Part shown: positions 42,417-51,322 of the stretch, piece after piece
Numbering within the stretch: position 1 is the first letter of the stretch
How the letters are laid out: every line of letters starts with the position of its first letter
Assembly: GCF_014779765.1 (NCBI RefSeq)
Contig: NZ_JACXZA010000004.1
Coordinates: 310,001 to 374,000, forward strand
Direction: 5' to 3'
From: Paenibacillus terricola
GTDB taxonomy: Bacteria; Bacillota; Bacilli; Paenibacillales; Paenibacillaceae
DNA length: 64,000 bases
Made by a program: the position numbers and the translations under genes
Notes under the pieces: model-generated
What the model was told of the DNA's origin: nothing
What the model saw: the letters and a program-made list of their open reading frames with translations, nothing else
The model's database searches: none

Positions 42417-44165
42417 ATGAACAAACGGAGAGGCTTCAGAACGGTTAGGGTCAAAATGCTGCTAGTATTCGCGGCGATGCTGTTGATGCTCTTGAGCGTT
42501 GTCGGCATTAGTGTAGGACAGATGCGAACCATGCAGCATACAACGTCGGAAATTACGGAGAAGTGGATGCTGAGAAGCGTCATGGCTTCGCAGCTAAGCT
42601 ACTGGACCGAGCATGCGTCAGCCACGGACCTGAAGCTGCTTGCGGACGCGGACAAGTCGGCCATTAACGAGTATGATGCGGAATCGGAGAAAGCTTTTCA
42701 GCAGGCGGAGGACAATCTTACACGCTATCGTGAAACGCTCGACAAGACTGCTGATGCGGAGTTGATTCAGTCGGTCGATCAATTGGAGACGGATTGGGAT
42801 AATTATAAGAAGCTTCACGAGCAATTCGTTACGCTTGCGGCATCGGTAAGCTTGAAGAAAGGCTCGGCGGGGCAGGAGGCTGAGGTTGAAGCGCTGCTGC
42901 AGCAGGCGAAGACAGCGATGAGTCAAGTAACCCAGCAGACGGACAAGCTGCTTCAAGCCGGTATTGAAGGTGCATTGACCAAATCGGCTGATGCGGGTAC
43001 AGTGACGCAACGCGCATCACTAATGTTATACATAAACAGCGGTATCGCATGCTTGGTCGCTATCGTGTTGCTTATCCTTATTACACGTAACTTGTCTCGC
43101 CCTGTCCGTGCCGTATCGGAAGCGCTGAAGCAGGTGGCTGAAGGCAAACTGACGCAGCAAGCGCTGAAGGTTCGCAATCGGGACGAAATTGGCGAGCTCG
43201 TCGTATCGCTTAATGTGATGACCGAACGGATGCGTACGCTGCTTAGCGGCATACAGCATGCATCTGGCGTTGTATCCTCGGCGTCCGAGCGGCTGCAGGC
43301 TGGTTCGAGAGAAGCATCGCAGCGCGCAGAATCGGTCGTTGCAACGATTCAGCAAGTCGCGAGCGGCTCCAGCGATCAGCTGCTGCGGGCGGAAGAGACG
43401 GAACGGGCAATGGATGAGGTGGCGAAAGGCGTACAGCTGATCGCAGCAACTTCGTCGGATGTATCGGAAGCGGCAAACGGCAAGGCGCGCGATGCACAAA
43501 TCGGAGGCGAGTCGATTGAGCAGGCCATTGCAAGCGTGAGCCGCGTTCATCATACGCTGGGACAAGCGAGCGAACATGTCGGACAGCTCGCTCAGCGCTC
43601 GTATGATATTGTCGAGATGGCCGCGCTCATTCGGGAGCTGTCCAGTCAGACGAATCTGCTTGCGCTTAACGCGGCTATTGAGGCGGCAAGAGCAGGCGAG
43701 CATGGCAAAGGGTTTGCGGTCGTGGCAAGCGAAGTGCGCAAGCTTGCCGAGAAGTCGACGCAGACGGCTGAGCATATAGCGGGCCTCGTTGAGCAGGTGA
43801 AGGCTGATACGGAGCATTCGGTGAAATGGATGAATAGCGGACTGCTTGAAGCGGGCGCGGGAATGGATGCAGTACGCAGCGCGGGTGATGCCTTCCGCAG
43901 CATTATTGCAAGCGCAGAGGATGTCGCGGACAAAATCCAAGGGGTTGCCGCCGCTGCCGAAGAGATGGCAGCAAGCTCGGAGCAGGTGACGACGGCTGCC
44001 GCGGCAGTTAATGCGATAGCGGCCAGCTCGGCACAAGGTGCTAGCAGCGTTGCGGCAGCCAGCGAAGAGCAGCTTGCGGCGATGGAAGAGACGGCCGCTT
44101 CGGCGGAGGAGCTGAACATGGTCGCGCTTCAACTGCGCGAAATGGCCCAATCGTTTGAAGTGTAG
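42417..44165 (+). CDS. Methyl-accepting chemotaxis protein
   Basis: The 582-residue receptor has TM1 (about 13-33), a periplasmic-facing helical domain of the 4HB type (about 34-200), TM2 (about 203-223), a HAMP domain and a long signalling coiled coil. The highly conserved hairpin tip reads [20 protein letters not shown], followed by [18 protein letters not shown]. It should relay a chemical signal to CheA/CheW, whose genes are not in this window. AGGGGGACG precedes the ATG. The ligand is unknown. It is a single-gene unit downstream of the ECF operon. Confidence 0.95.
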   Translation: MNKRRGFRTVRVKMLLVFAAMLLMLLSVVGISVGQMRTMQHTTSEITEKWMLRSVMASQLSYWTEHASATDLKLLADADKSAINEYDAESEKAFQQAEDNLTRYRETLDKTADAELIQSVDQLETDWDNYKKLHEQFVTLAASVSLKKGSAGQEAEVEALLQQAKTAMSQVTQQTDKLLQAGIEGALTKSADAGTVTQRASLMLYINSGIACLVAIVLLILITRNLSRPVRAVSEALKQVAEGKLTQQALKVRNRDEIGELVVSLNVMTERMRTLLSGIQHASGVVSSASERLQAGSREASQRAESVVATIQQVASGSSDQLLRAEETERAMDEVAKGVQLIAATSSDVSEAANGKARDAQIGGESIEQAIASVSRVHHTLGQASEHVGQLAQRSYDIVEMAALIRELSSQTNLLALNAAIEAARAGEHGKGFAVVASEVRKLAEKSTQTAEHIAGLVEQVKADTEHSVKWMNSGLLEAGAGMDAVRSAGDAFRSIIASAEDVADKIQGVAAAAEEMAASSEQVTTAAAAVNAIAASSAQGASSVAAASEEQLAAMEETAASAEELNMVALQLREMAQSFEV

Positions 44166-44245
44166 CGTATATGGCAACATTTGTTGCAAGTGGTTCGTCT
44201 GTGATGATGTAAGCTTACGAAACACATGGACGAAGGAGAATGATC

Positions 44246-44941
44246 ATGAAGAAGAGAATGATTAGCGCGGCATTGGCGGTGGCCTTGATGGTTCCGTTCG
44301 CAGGGCAGGCTCTCGCCTCCTCCCCATTTGGCGATATTGGCAGCAGCACGGCGCAGCAGCAGATCGAATCCTTGCAATCGCAGGGCATTATTAACGGCGT
44401 AACGGCGTCTGAATTCCGTCCCGCTGACTCGCTGACGGCTGCGCAAGGCATTACGCTTATCGTTCGCAGCATGAATCTGAGCCTCGCGGCAATCGATTTC
44501 AACACGGCGCCAACGGCGTCCGGCTGGTTCAAGAATGTCAGCGACAATGCTTGGTATGCGAACGACTTCATTAACGCGAAGGCGAACGGCCTTGATCTGC
44601 CTGAGGATATCGATCCGAAGAAGCCGATGACGCGTGAGCAGTTCGTTCACTTGCTGGTGCAAGGACTCGAGAAGACAGGCAATTACCCGCTGATCAAAAT
44701 GTATATCAACATTGCCGACGAAGCCGACATTACGACGGAGTATCAAGGTACGATCCAGCGCGCGCTGCTGTATAAGCTCGCAGAGCTCGATAAAGACGGC
44801 AATTTCGACCCGCAAGCGATCGTAACGCGTGCAGATGCGGCTGTACTGGTGTACAATGCAGTTAAGTTCGTAGAGACGCATCAAGAGCCGGTGGCAGAAG
44901 AGCCGGGCGATGATAGCACCGCTGCGGTTGAAATTAAATAA
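44246..44941 (+). CDS. Small secreted SLH-domain protein
   Basis: The 231-residue protein has a signal peptide (about 1-23, ALASS) and S-layer-homology-like repeats: FGDIGSSTAQQQIESLQSQGII, FRPADSLTAAQG, a middle MTREQFVHLLVQG and a last VTRADAAVLVYNAV. Apart from an acidic tail it has no other domain. SLH proteins bind secondary cell-wall polymer. The ATG at 44246 is chosen because AAGGAG lies seven bases upstream; another ATG two codons earlier is too close. It is monocistronic after the chemoreceptor. Confidence 0.83.
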   Translation: MKKRMISAALAVALMVPFAGQALASSPFGDIGSSTAQQQIESLQSQGIINGVTASEFRPADSLTAAQGITLIVRSMNLSLAAIDFNTAPTASGWFKNVSDNAWYANDFINAKANGLDLPEDIDPKKPMTREQFVHLLVQGLEKTGNYPLIKMYINIADEADITTEYQGTIQRALLYKLAELDKDGNFDPQAIVTRADAAVLVYNAVKFVETHQEPVAEEPGDDSTAAVEIK

Positions 44942-45073
44942 TAGGCACCGTACGAGTGCTGTCACCGCGTGGAGCGATGAGTGGAACCATCTAACAACGG
45001 TTTCGCTGCAGGCGCCGCTCGGTTCAAACTTCCTCGTATCGGGCAGCCTTAGATACGAAGGAGTGAGACGGTA

Positions 45074-45814
45074 ATGCAAATCGAAGTATGGTCGGATTTC
45101 GCCTGCCCGTTCTGCTATATTGGCAAACGTCGGCTGGAGGCTGCGCTTGAGCAATTTGAGCATCGGGATCATATCGATGTCCACTATCGCAGCTTTGAGC
45201 TGGACCCGACTGCGAAGAAGGATTACGGTCATGACGTCCATGAGATGTTGGCGACCAAATATGGCATGACCCGCGAGAAAGCGATCCAGATGAACGAGAA
45301 CCTCGGTCAGCAAGCTGCATCGGTGGACTTGCAGTTCAATTTCGATACTATCGTGCTGACGAACACTTTCGACGCTCACCGTTTGTCGCACTTCGCCGGC
45401 CATTATGGCAAGCGTAACGAGATGACGGAGCTGTTGCTCCGCGCTTATTTCACGGATTCGAAGCATCTGGGCGATCGCGAGACGCTGCTGAATCTGGCTG
45501 CGGAGCTTGGACTCGATCGCGAGGAAGCGGCGGAGGCACTCGACTCCGGCCGCTTCACCGAAGCGGTGCGCGATGAGGAGAACGAAGCGAATGACCTCGG
45601 CATTCGGGGCGTCCCGTTCTATGTGCTCAATCGCAAATATGCGATTTCGGGTGCGCAGTCGCCGGAGACGTTCCTGCAGGCGCTTAACCAAGCTTGGGAA
45701 GATGCGAAACCAGCTAAGCTGGTGAACGCGGTCGGCGGCGACGCTGGCGTATGCACGGACGATGGCTGTGCAATCGACACGGCCGACGTGAACGCTGACG
45801 CGAAGACGAAGTAA
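45074..45814 (+). CDS. DsbA family oxidoreductase (FrnE-like)
   Basis: The 246-residue protein has a thioredoxin fold with a helical insertion. The N-terminal active site is CPFC (Cys11, Cys14), and a cis-Pro region GIRGVPFYVLNRK is visible near residue 180. A C-terminal CTDDGC pair may form a second disulfide, as reported in FrnE relatives. No signal peptide is present, so it acts in the cytoplasm as a thiol-disulfide isomerase or reductase. A GGAG ribosome site precedes the ATG. It is monocistronic. Confidence 0.92.
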   Translation: MQIEVWSDFACPFCYIGKRRLEAALEQFEHRDHIDVHYRSFELDPTAKKDYGHDVHEMLATKYGMTREKAIQMNENLGQQAASVDLQFNFDTIVLTNTFDAHRLSHFAGHYGKRNEMTELLLRAYFTDSKHLGDRETLLNLAAELGLDREEAAEALDSGRFTEAVRDEENEANDLGIRGVPFYVLNRKYAISGAQSPETFLQALNQAWEDAKPAKLVNAVGGDAGVCTDDGCAIDTADVNADAKTK

Positions 45815-45825
45815 TAGGGTTTAAT

Positions 45826-45878
45826 GAAAAAAGAGCTGTCCTCAGGCGCGCAATGTGCTGGGGGGCAGCTTTTTTTGA
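45826..45878. terminator. Rho-independent terminator between convergent genes
   Basis: AGCTGTCCTCAG pairs imperfectly with CTGGGGGGCAGCT, with A-run on the left and seven T on the right. It ends the FrnE-like gene and probably also the convergent GNAT pseudogene. Confidence 0.82.
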
Positions 45879-45887
45879 CATCCAAAC

Positions 45888-46696
45888 TTATAATGAAAAA
45901 CCTAAGCACTGATAATGATGGATCTGCTTCAATCCCAGTCGCAGTGCCAGCTTATTAGAGGCTTCATTGCTCAGAGAACAATCCCAATAGCAGGTGCAGC
46001 CATTCTGGACGATATCGTGTATTACTCGACTTGCCAGAGTGGTTCCCACCCCTCTGTGCTGCGCCGAGGAAGTGTTTCGACTCCAACCGCATGCCTTTGC
46101 TTTGTAACAAAGCTAGAGTAACAAACCCCGATGACTTCGGAATTCTCGATTGCGGCATAACCGTAACCTTTCTCATCAAACGCTTCTTCCGTTTCCCAGA
46201 ACTGATGAATATGATCATAGACAAAATTCTTATTGTCGTATTCGTTCAGCTTCCATTCCTGCGAACGTAAATTCACCACGCGGAGATTATCGGGAGTATC
46301 CATCGTGTGCGCCTCAAAACATGCCGTTTCATATACGATTTGGTCCCATGGCTGTTGCAGTTCTCTTGAAGCAAATAATGAATGCAGGTTCCAATTATCG
46401 TGGTGACCTGAAATTTCGAAATAATTCATACCTCTATCTTTCATTCTAGGAGCAATCGTTGTCGTAACAAATGCATCCAGTCCGCTGAGACAAGCTTCAT
46501 TGGTTTCATCCCCAATAAGATAATGCCCTTGCATACCCTTACTCCAAACGAAAGCGGTCCTTGGTGCGTCGGGCTGATCGACAAATACCCATCCCGGGTT
46601 ATTGTTTTCTAGAATGGACTGTACTTCAGGGTGAGGATGGCCGTAGTCGAGAAGGGGCGCTGCTTTATAAAATTGATCGCGAGACAATTCAAACAT
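45888..46696 (-). pseudogene. Frameshifted GNAT family N-acetyltransferase
   Basis: The first 195 or so residues (start 46696) form a GNAT protein up to the strand before the acetyl-CoA loop (VIGVCYSSFV...VGVETLPR). There the frame runs into a premature TAA at 46022. In another frame the missing C-terminal part is intact: HRGVGTTLASRVIHD (pyrophosphate loop), then NEASNKLALRLG, ending at TAA 45888. The frames switch at about 46059-46068 within CCTCGGCGCAGCACAGAG, needing one added or two removed bases. The acetyl-CoA site is lost unless this is a sequencing error. Confidence 0.85.
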
Positions 46697-46862
46697 ACGC
46701 GTACTGCCTTTGCTCTATCGTTGTATTTATAAATATTGGATTATTCTACCATGCAAATAGCGGCGCGTCATGACTAAGACGCAAGGCACATAAATTCTTG
46801 CCGCTTGGAGATGGTAGCAAAGAGAGCCATCTTATCTAAATGGCGGCGAGGAGGTGTCAAGG

Positions 46863-47150
46863 ATGGGAAGAAGGAATCGCAATCGGCTGCTCGTGCCTGG
46901 GGCACGGCAGGGCATGGATGCATTCAAAGCGGAAGTGATGCGCCAGGAAGGCTATGCGGTCGACCCGAATCGGCCGGAGGACGTGAAGTTTGAGGTCGCG
47001 GAATCGTTAGGCGTACCGCTTCAGCATGGCGATAACGGCAATCTGACAACCGAGGATGCAGGCCGCGTCGGCGGCAAAATCGGCGGTTCGATGGTGCGCG
47101 AGATGATTCGACTTGCGCAGCAGCGCTTAACGGACGAGTCGAATAAGTGA
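46863..47150 (+). CDS. Alpha/beta-type small acid-soluble spore protein
   Basis: The 95-residue protein has both SASP signatures: RNRLLVPGARQGMDAFKAEV in the first half (family: LVPGA...MDxFKxE) and VGGKIGGSMVREMI in the second. These proteins coat spore DNA, change it to an A-like form and protect it from UV and heat. It is longer than typical 60-75-residue members because of a linker (about 35-60). AGGAGG lies eight bases before the ATG. Expression would be by forespore sigma G; no convincing promoter was assigned. Confidence 0.93.
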   Translation: MGRRNRNRLLVPGARQGMDAFKAEVMRQEGYAVDPNRPEDVKFEVAESLGVPLQHGDNGNLTTEDAGRVGGKIGGSMVREMIRLAQQRLTDESNK

Positions 47151-47216
47151 GATGAGGCCCCACGGGTGCAGGCTGGGCGGCGGCTATGCCGTCCCATGCT
47201 GAATGCCATTCTGAAC

Positions 47217-47254
47217 GCAAAAGCAGCATCGCCGTTATCGGACGATGCTGCTTT
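47217..47254 (-). terminator. Rho-independent terminator
   Basis: The perfect 11-bp stem AAGCAGCATCG/CGATGCTGCTT reads into TTTT on the minus strand. It ends the siderophore-binding protein gene and faces the convergent SASP gene. Confidence 0.85.
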
Positions 47255-47270
47255 AGTTAACAAACCAATA

Positions 47271-48203
47271 CTATTCTTTCACCATGTACTTAAGGACGTC
47301 ATCCATGATCTGTTGACCCGCGATGCTGCCGCTGTACAGCCAGCTGCTCGATGCAGGCAGTTCGTGTACATTGCCTTCTTTCACCGCTTTGAGGTTCTTC
47401 CAGATCGCGTCATTCTTTACTGCTTCGGATGCTGCTTGGTCGCTGTTCACGAGGAAGATATGGTCGGCGTCCAGTACTGCGAGCTTCTCGAGCGAGATTT
47501 TGTTCCAGTTCGCTTTCTGATCAGCAGGGAGATCCGCTACAACGTTCGGGATCTTAACGCCCAGTTCCTTGTACAGGATGCTGCCGCTTGCCTTCGTCTC
47601 GTCAACAATGTAGAACGTGTTGCCAACGAACCATAGTGCCGCTGCGGATTGGCCAGGAGCGGTTGCTTCCAGCTTCGCCTTCACCTCAGCTGCCTTCGCA
47701 TCATATTTCTCGAGTGCTTTCTTCACGTCGTCCGATTTGTTCAGCAGTTCGCCGATCTTCGTCAGCGCAGCACGCCAGTCGTTGTTAACCGCATCGCCGA
47801 GTACGTACGTCGGTGCGATCTTCGCATATTGATCATACAGACCGTTCTGAACGGAAGATTCCGAACCGATGATGATCAGGTCAGGCGCGAAGCTTAACAC
47901 TTGCTCAACCGGCAGGTCGTAGCCGATCGTTGGCACGCCTTCGAGACCGCTCGCTTGCAGGTAATCTTGAATGCCGTTCGCTACCGACCACTGCGCTACA
48001 GGCTTCACGCCGAGTGTTGCAAGATGGTCTTCGAGGTACGAAGCGAGAACTTTCTGCGGGTTCGCCGGGATCGTCACTTCGTGGCCCATTGCGTCCGTTA
48101 CGACTTTGCCTTCTTCTTTCTTATCGCTGCCGCAAGCCGACAGGAACATTGCGAGAATGATAATGCTCATGAGCACGATGCCAAGTTTGCCTTGCTTCTT
48201 CAT
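47271..48203 (-). CDS. Iron-siderophore ABC transporter substrate-binding lipoprotein (FeuA/FecB family)
   Basis: The 310-residue protein has lipobox LSAC (Cys near residue 24) and the class III binding-protein fold: ATLGVKPVAQWSVANG, a first lobe with FAPDLIIIGSE, a long linker helix and a second lobe with NWNKISLEKLAVLDADHIF. It should capture a ferric siderophore for an ABC importer. GGGGGAACC precedes the ATG at 48203. No permease or ATPase gene is adjacent. A Fur box overlaps its promoter. Confidence 0.93.
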   Translation of the reverse strand: MKKQGKLGIVLMSIIILAMFLSACGSDKKEEGKVVTDAMGHEVTIPANPQKVLASYLEDHLATLGVKPVAQWSVANGIQDYLQASGLEGVPTIGYDLPVEQVLSFAPDLIIIGSESSVQNGLYDQYAKIAPTYVLGDAVNNDWRAALTKIGELLNKSDDVKKALEKYDAKAAEVKAKLEATAPGQSAAALWFVGNTFYIVDETKASGSILYKELGVKIPNVVADLPADQKANWNKISLEKLAVLDADHIFLVNSDQAASEAVKNDAIWKNLKAVKEGNVHELPASSSWLYSGSIAGQQIMDDVLKYMVKE

Positions 48204-48293
48204 TGTGTGGTTCCCCCTGAGATCCATTGTGTATTCCTGAAATCGCGTGATTCGCGATTGCATATACCGTTATCAGTCCATTCACTATGGATC

Positions 48294-48322
48294 ATCATAA
48301 TGAGAATGAATCTCAATGTCAA
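48294..48322 (-). promoter_or_regulatory. Fur-controlled promoter
   Basis: TTGACA (48322-48317) and TATGAT (48299-48294) have a 17-bp spacer on the minus strand. The spacer is filled by a 7-1-7 Fur box, TGAGAATGAATCTCA (48301-48315). Fur-Fe would block RNA polymerase here. Confidence 0.9.
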
Positions 48323-48386
48323 GGTGGAAGGACGTCAAAACAGCCGGAAACCAACAGGTTGGTGTAACTTACCACACAATCGTCAA

Positions 48387-48950
48387 TTAATGTTCATGCT
48401 TCGTGTTCTGATCGCGCAGCGTCATGCCGGGGCGGAACAGCATTTCCTCCTGCACGGCATTCGACTTGGCGGACATCGATTCGACCGTCAGCTTGTAGAT
48501 GATGGTACGGCTTCCGAGCGAAGAACGGTACTTATCGAGGTGCTGCGCGGCCAGCGGCTGATGGTAAAAGCCTGGCATGTACTTATCGATCATCGCCTGC
48601 ATGACGGCGGTCGACTCCTCAAGCGTGTCTACGGTCGACAGGCGGCCGAACAGCATTACGCTCATATAAGCGGTATCGATATGGGCTGGAACAGGGGAGG
48701 TCAGCGTACCGTACGACTGGCTTACTGTGAAACAGCCCTGCGCATTGGTGCGCATGTAGTCGGCTTTCCTTCCCTCCGATGCCCCGTGAAAGTAAATGGT
48801 GTTCTCTCTCCATACAAAATTAAGCGGAACCACGTACGGCACATCATCAGCGGACAGTCCTAGAAACCCCGTCTCCGCACGCTCCAGAAAATGTTGAATG
48901 GCAGCCTCGTCGTTACACTCGCGCAGCTTTAGTCGCATCGAAGAATACAT
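48387..48950 (-). CDS. Pyridoxamine 5'-phosphate oxidase-family (FMN-binding split barrel) protein
   Basis: The 187-residue protein has a split-barrel FMN-binding fold: FLGLSADDVPYVVPLNFVW, IYFHGASEGRKADYM and a C-terminal IIYKLTVESMSAKSN strand. This NimA-like subgroup often lacks true PNPOx activity. The ATG at 48950 follows AAAGGGG. It is divergent from a MocR-type regulator; PPOX-like genes beside MocR regulators are a common arrangement and suggest that PLP-related control governs this gene. Confidence 0.87.
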   Translation of the reverse strand: MYSSMRLKLRECNDEAAIQHFLERAETGFLGLSADDVPYVVPLNFVWRENTIYFHGASEGRKADYMRTNAQGCFTVSQSYGTLTSPVPAHIDTAYMSVMLFGRLSTVDTLEESTAVMQAMIDKYMPGFYHQPLAAQHLDKYRSSLGSRTIIYKLTVESMSAKSNAVQEEMLFRPGMTLRDQNTKHEH

Positions 48951-49070
48951 AGCTTGCAGCCCCTTTTCATCTGAGAAATATGTTAGAATCCATATTAAAT
49001 AACAATTGACCATGTTGAAATGGACAGAAATCAAGTTTCTTATAGGGTCAGATTAGGGGCTGTTTCCGAG

Positions 49071-50609
49071 ATGGAATTGACGCCAATGCTGGACCGGACA
49101 AGCGACGAGCCGCTGTATATGCAGCTGTACCGCTATACCCGAAGTCGCATGGAGAACGGAACGATCGAGGCTGGCGAGCGGTTGCCATCGATTCGGGCGC
49201 TAAGTATGCATCTGCATATTAGCAAAATAACGGTGGAGGCCGCGTATCAGCAGTTGATTGCGGAGGGCTACGTGGAAAGCCGAGAGCGCAGCGGACTTCG
49301 CGCGCTGCCCGTGGAACGGGCTCCGCAGGCCGCGGCACTTCTTGGCGGAATGGAAGGCATGCATGCTGCGGCGCGGCATGCATGGTCACAGGCTGCGGTG
49401 GTGGCCCAGCAGCAATCTCGGGAAGCAGCATCGCATACGTGCGGGGCTAACACTTCCGGCGACGGCAGTGCCGTTGGTGCTGAAACAGAAGTGCCACCGC
49501 CACAGCGCAGCATCGACTTCGATTTTCAATACGGCCATATCGAGCTGGAACGGTTCCCGATTAAGGCATGGCGCAGTGCGATGCAGACCGCGCTCGAGTA
49601 TGAGCTGCATGAAGTGTTCGGATATGGTCATTCGCAAGGCGATGAAGGGCTGAGGGCAGAGATCGCCCGTTACCTCGCACAGTCGAGAGGCGTTAATTGT
49701 AGACCGGAGCAGATCATTATGACGGCGGGGACGCAGCAAGCGTTGTCGCTGTTGTGCCGATTGCTGCCGCTCGCGGGACGCACCGTTGCGATGGAGGAGC
49801 CGGGCTATCACGGCGCGCGGACGATGCTGGCTGACCACGGCTGCATGCTGCTGCCGGTTCCGGTTGAAGCCGACGGCATCTCCGTATCGGCGCTGTCCGC
49901 GTATGGTTCGGGCATATCCGCCGTTTATGTGACGCCGTCTCATCAGTTCCCGCTGGGGGGCGTGCTGACCGTTCATAATCGGCAGCAGCTGCTGCAATGG
50001 GCATCGGAATGCGGCGCTTATATTCTCGAGGACGACTATGACAGCGAGTTCCGCTATCAAGGTCAGCCGATTCCGGCGCTGCAGGCGCTCGATCGCGAAG
50101 GACGCGTCATCTACCTCGGCACGTTGTCCAAGTCTTTTCTGCCCGGCGTCCGAATGAGCTATATCGTGATGCCAGAAGCGCTCACGGGGCCATCCATGCG
50201 CAAGCAGCTTGCTCTCTATAGCTCGCCGGTATCGCCGCTGCTGCAGCGGGCGGTGCGCCATTTTATGCAGGAGGGGCATATGGAGCGGCATGTCCGGCGC
50301 ATGCGCAGGTTGTATCAGGCGAAGCATCGGCAGCTTATTCAATCGATTCAAGCGCATATGGGGAATCGCGTGACGATCATCGGACAGAAGGCGGGGCTGC
50401 ATCTGCTGCTCGATGTCCACGGAAGAAACCGCAGCGAACTGATGGCGTTGGCCGAAGCGGAAGGCATCCGCGTCTATTCGCCTGCAGAGCAGTGGGCGAA
50501 CCCTATGGCCTGCCCGGACTCGCTCCTTATTCTCGGCTTTGGCGGGCTTCAGGAGCGAACGATCGATGAGGCAGTGCGGAGGCTGGCTGGCTGTTGGTTC
50601 GGCTTGTAA
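49071..50609 (+). CDS. MocR/PdxR-type transcriptional regulator (GntR-aminotransferase fusion)
   Basis: The 512-residue protein has an N-terminal GntR winged helix (LYMQLYRYTRSRMENGTIEAG, LPSIRALSMHLHISKITVEAAY) and a linker of about 60 residues. A fold type I aminotransferase domain follows with the PLP-binding SKSFLPGVRMSYIV (Lys in LGTLSKSF) and a YDSEFRY segment. MocR proteins sense PLP or an amino compound through this domain. The ATG at 49071 fits the family's usual MELxPxLDRT opening. It probably controls the divergent PPOX-family gene. Operators were not firmly identified. Confidence 0.93.
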   Translation: MELTPMLDRTSDEPLYMQLYRYTRSRMENGTIEAGERLPSIRALSMHLHISKITVEAAYQQLIAEGYVESRERSGLRALPVERAPQAAALLGGMEGMHAAARHAWSQAAVVAQQQSREAASHTCGANTSGDGSAVGAETEVPPPQRSIDFDFQYGHIELERFPIKAWRSAMQTALEYELHEVFGYGHSQGDEGLRAEIARYLAQSRGVNCRPEQIIMTAGTQQALSLLCRLLPLAGRTVAMEEPGYHGARTMLADHGCMLLPVPVEADGISVSALSAYGSGISAVYVTPSHQFPLGGVLTVHNRQQLLQWASECGAYILEDDYDSEFRYQGQPIPALQALDREGRVIYLGTLSKSFLPGVRMSYIVMPEALTGPSMRKQLALYSSPVSPLLQRAVRHFMQEGHMERHVRRMRRLYQAKHRQLIQSIQAHMGNRVTIIGQKAGLHLLLDVHGRNRSELMALAEAEGIRVYSPAEQWANPMACPDSLLILGFGGLQERTIDEAVRRLAGCWFGL

Positions 50610-50614
50610 CAGAG

Positions 50615-50657
50615 AAGAGGGTGAATGTGCGCTTGATCGCGCATTCACCCTCTTTTA
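50615..50657. terminator. Bidirectional rho-independent terminator
   Basis: A long near-perfect stem (50615-50632 with 50639-50654) has AAGA and TCTTTTA flanks. It lies between the convergent MocR and cupin genes. Confidence 0.9.
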
Positions 50658-50667
50658 TTTGGATTAC

Positions 50668-51099
50668 TTACCAGCCTAACAGTTCAGAGTTATACTGCCG
50701 GAACAGCTCTTTCATCGCTTCGGGATCTCGTCGTTCCATACGGTGTATCGCCTCGATGAGCGGATGAATCTGGCCTTGCATGATGATGAGATAGCGAGTT
50801 GTCTCAATGGAGGGGTTCCAGAACGTATGCGGCGTTCCATGGGGGACAATGACGGCCTCGCCCCGCTTGGCGGTCACAACCTCGTCTCCGATTCGAACGC
50901 AGAGCAGCCCGTCCAGTACATACCAGGCTTCATCATCCTGATGATGCAGATGAAGCGGTGCGATCCATATCGGCTCCTCGCCTGGCGGTGTGCCCGGAGC
51001 TTCCCATTCGGCTATGGCAAGCTGCGCGCCGCTAGGGAACAGCGGTCCGTTAGCAGCAACCGAAGCGAGAAAATCTGATGGGCCCGATGTTTGTGTCAT
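50668..51099 (-). CDS. Cupin-domain protein
   Basis: The 143-residue single-domain cupin has metal-binding motif 1 in HLHHQDDEAWYVLDG and motif 2 in PHGTPHTFWN. It is a small beta-barrel that may bind a metal and a small ligand; enzymatic or sensor roles both occur in the family. TGGAGG lies seven bases before the ATG at 51099. It is monocistronic. Confidence 0.87.
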   Translation of the reverse strand: MTQTSGPSDFLASVAANGPLFPSGAQLAIAEWEAPGTPPGEEPIWIAPLHLHHQDDEAWYVLDGLLCVRIGDEVVTAKRGEAVIVPHGTPHTFWNPSIETTRYLIIMQGQIHPLIEAIHRMERRDPEAMKELFRQYNSELLGW

Positions 51100-51322
51100 A
51101 CGCATGCCTCCAATCAATATGGGATTTCTTAACTAATGGTTCGTCAGTACAGTTGTCTGATATCCAATTATGACTTATATTACCAATATAGCTTGTCTAG
51201 TTATTATTGACATATCTAGGCGAAGGAACGAAGAGAAGATTCGGTTCCTCGGTGGAATGCATCTTATTTGAAGCAAAACATTCGACAGTTGGTTTGCAAT
51301 TCCTTTCTAAGGAGGAATCTCG

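Noticed and set aside
43026-44225. 399-codon open frame on the minus strand
   Set aside because: It is antisense to the chemoreceptor gene and has Cys/Arg/His-rich shadow composition.
44129-45691. 520-codon open frame on the minus strand
   Set aside because: It crosses antisense to two well-supported genes (SLH protein and FrnE-like protein) and has shadow-like Arg/His/Leu composition.
45964-46224. Separate 86-residue minus-strand gene
   Set aside because: It is a third reading frame over the frameshifted GNAT; the real continuation is in yet another frame ending at 45888.
49386-50648. 420-codon open frame on the minus strand
   Set aside because: It is antisense to the MocR regulator, without domain or ribosome site.
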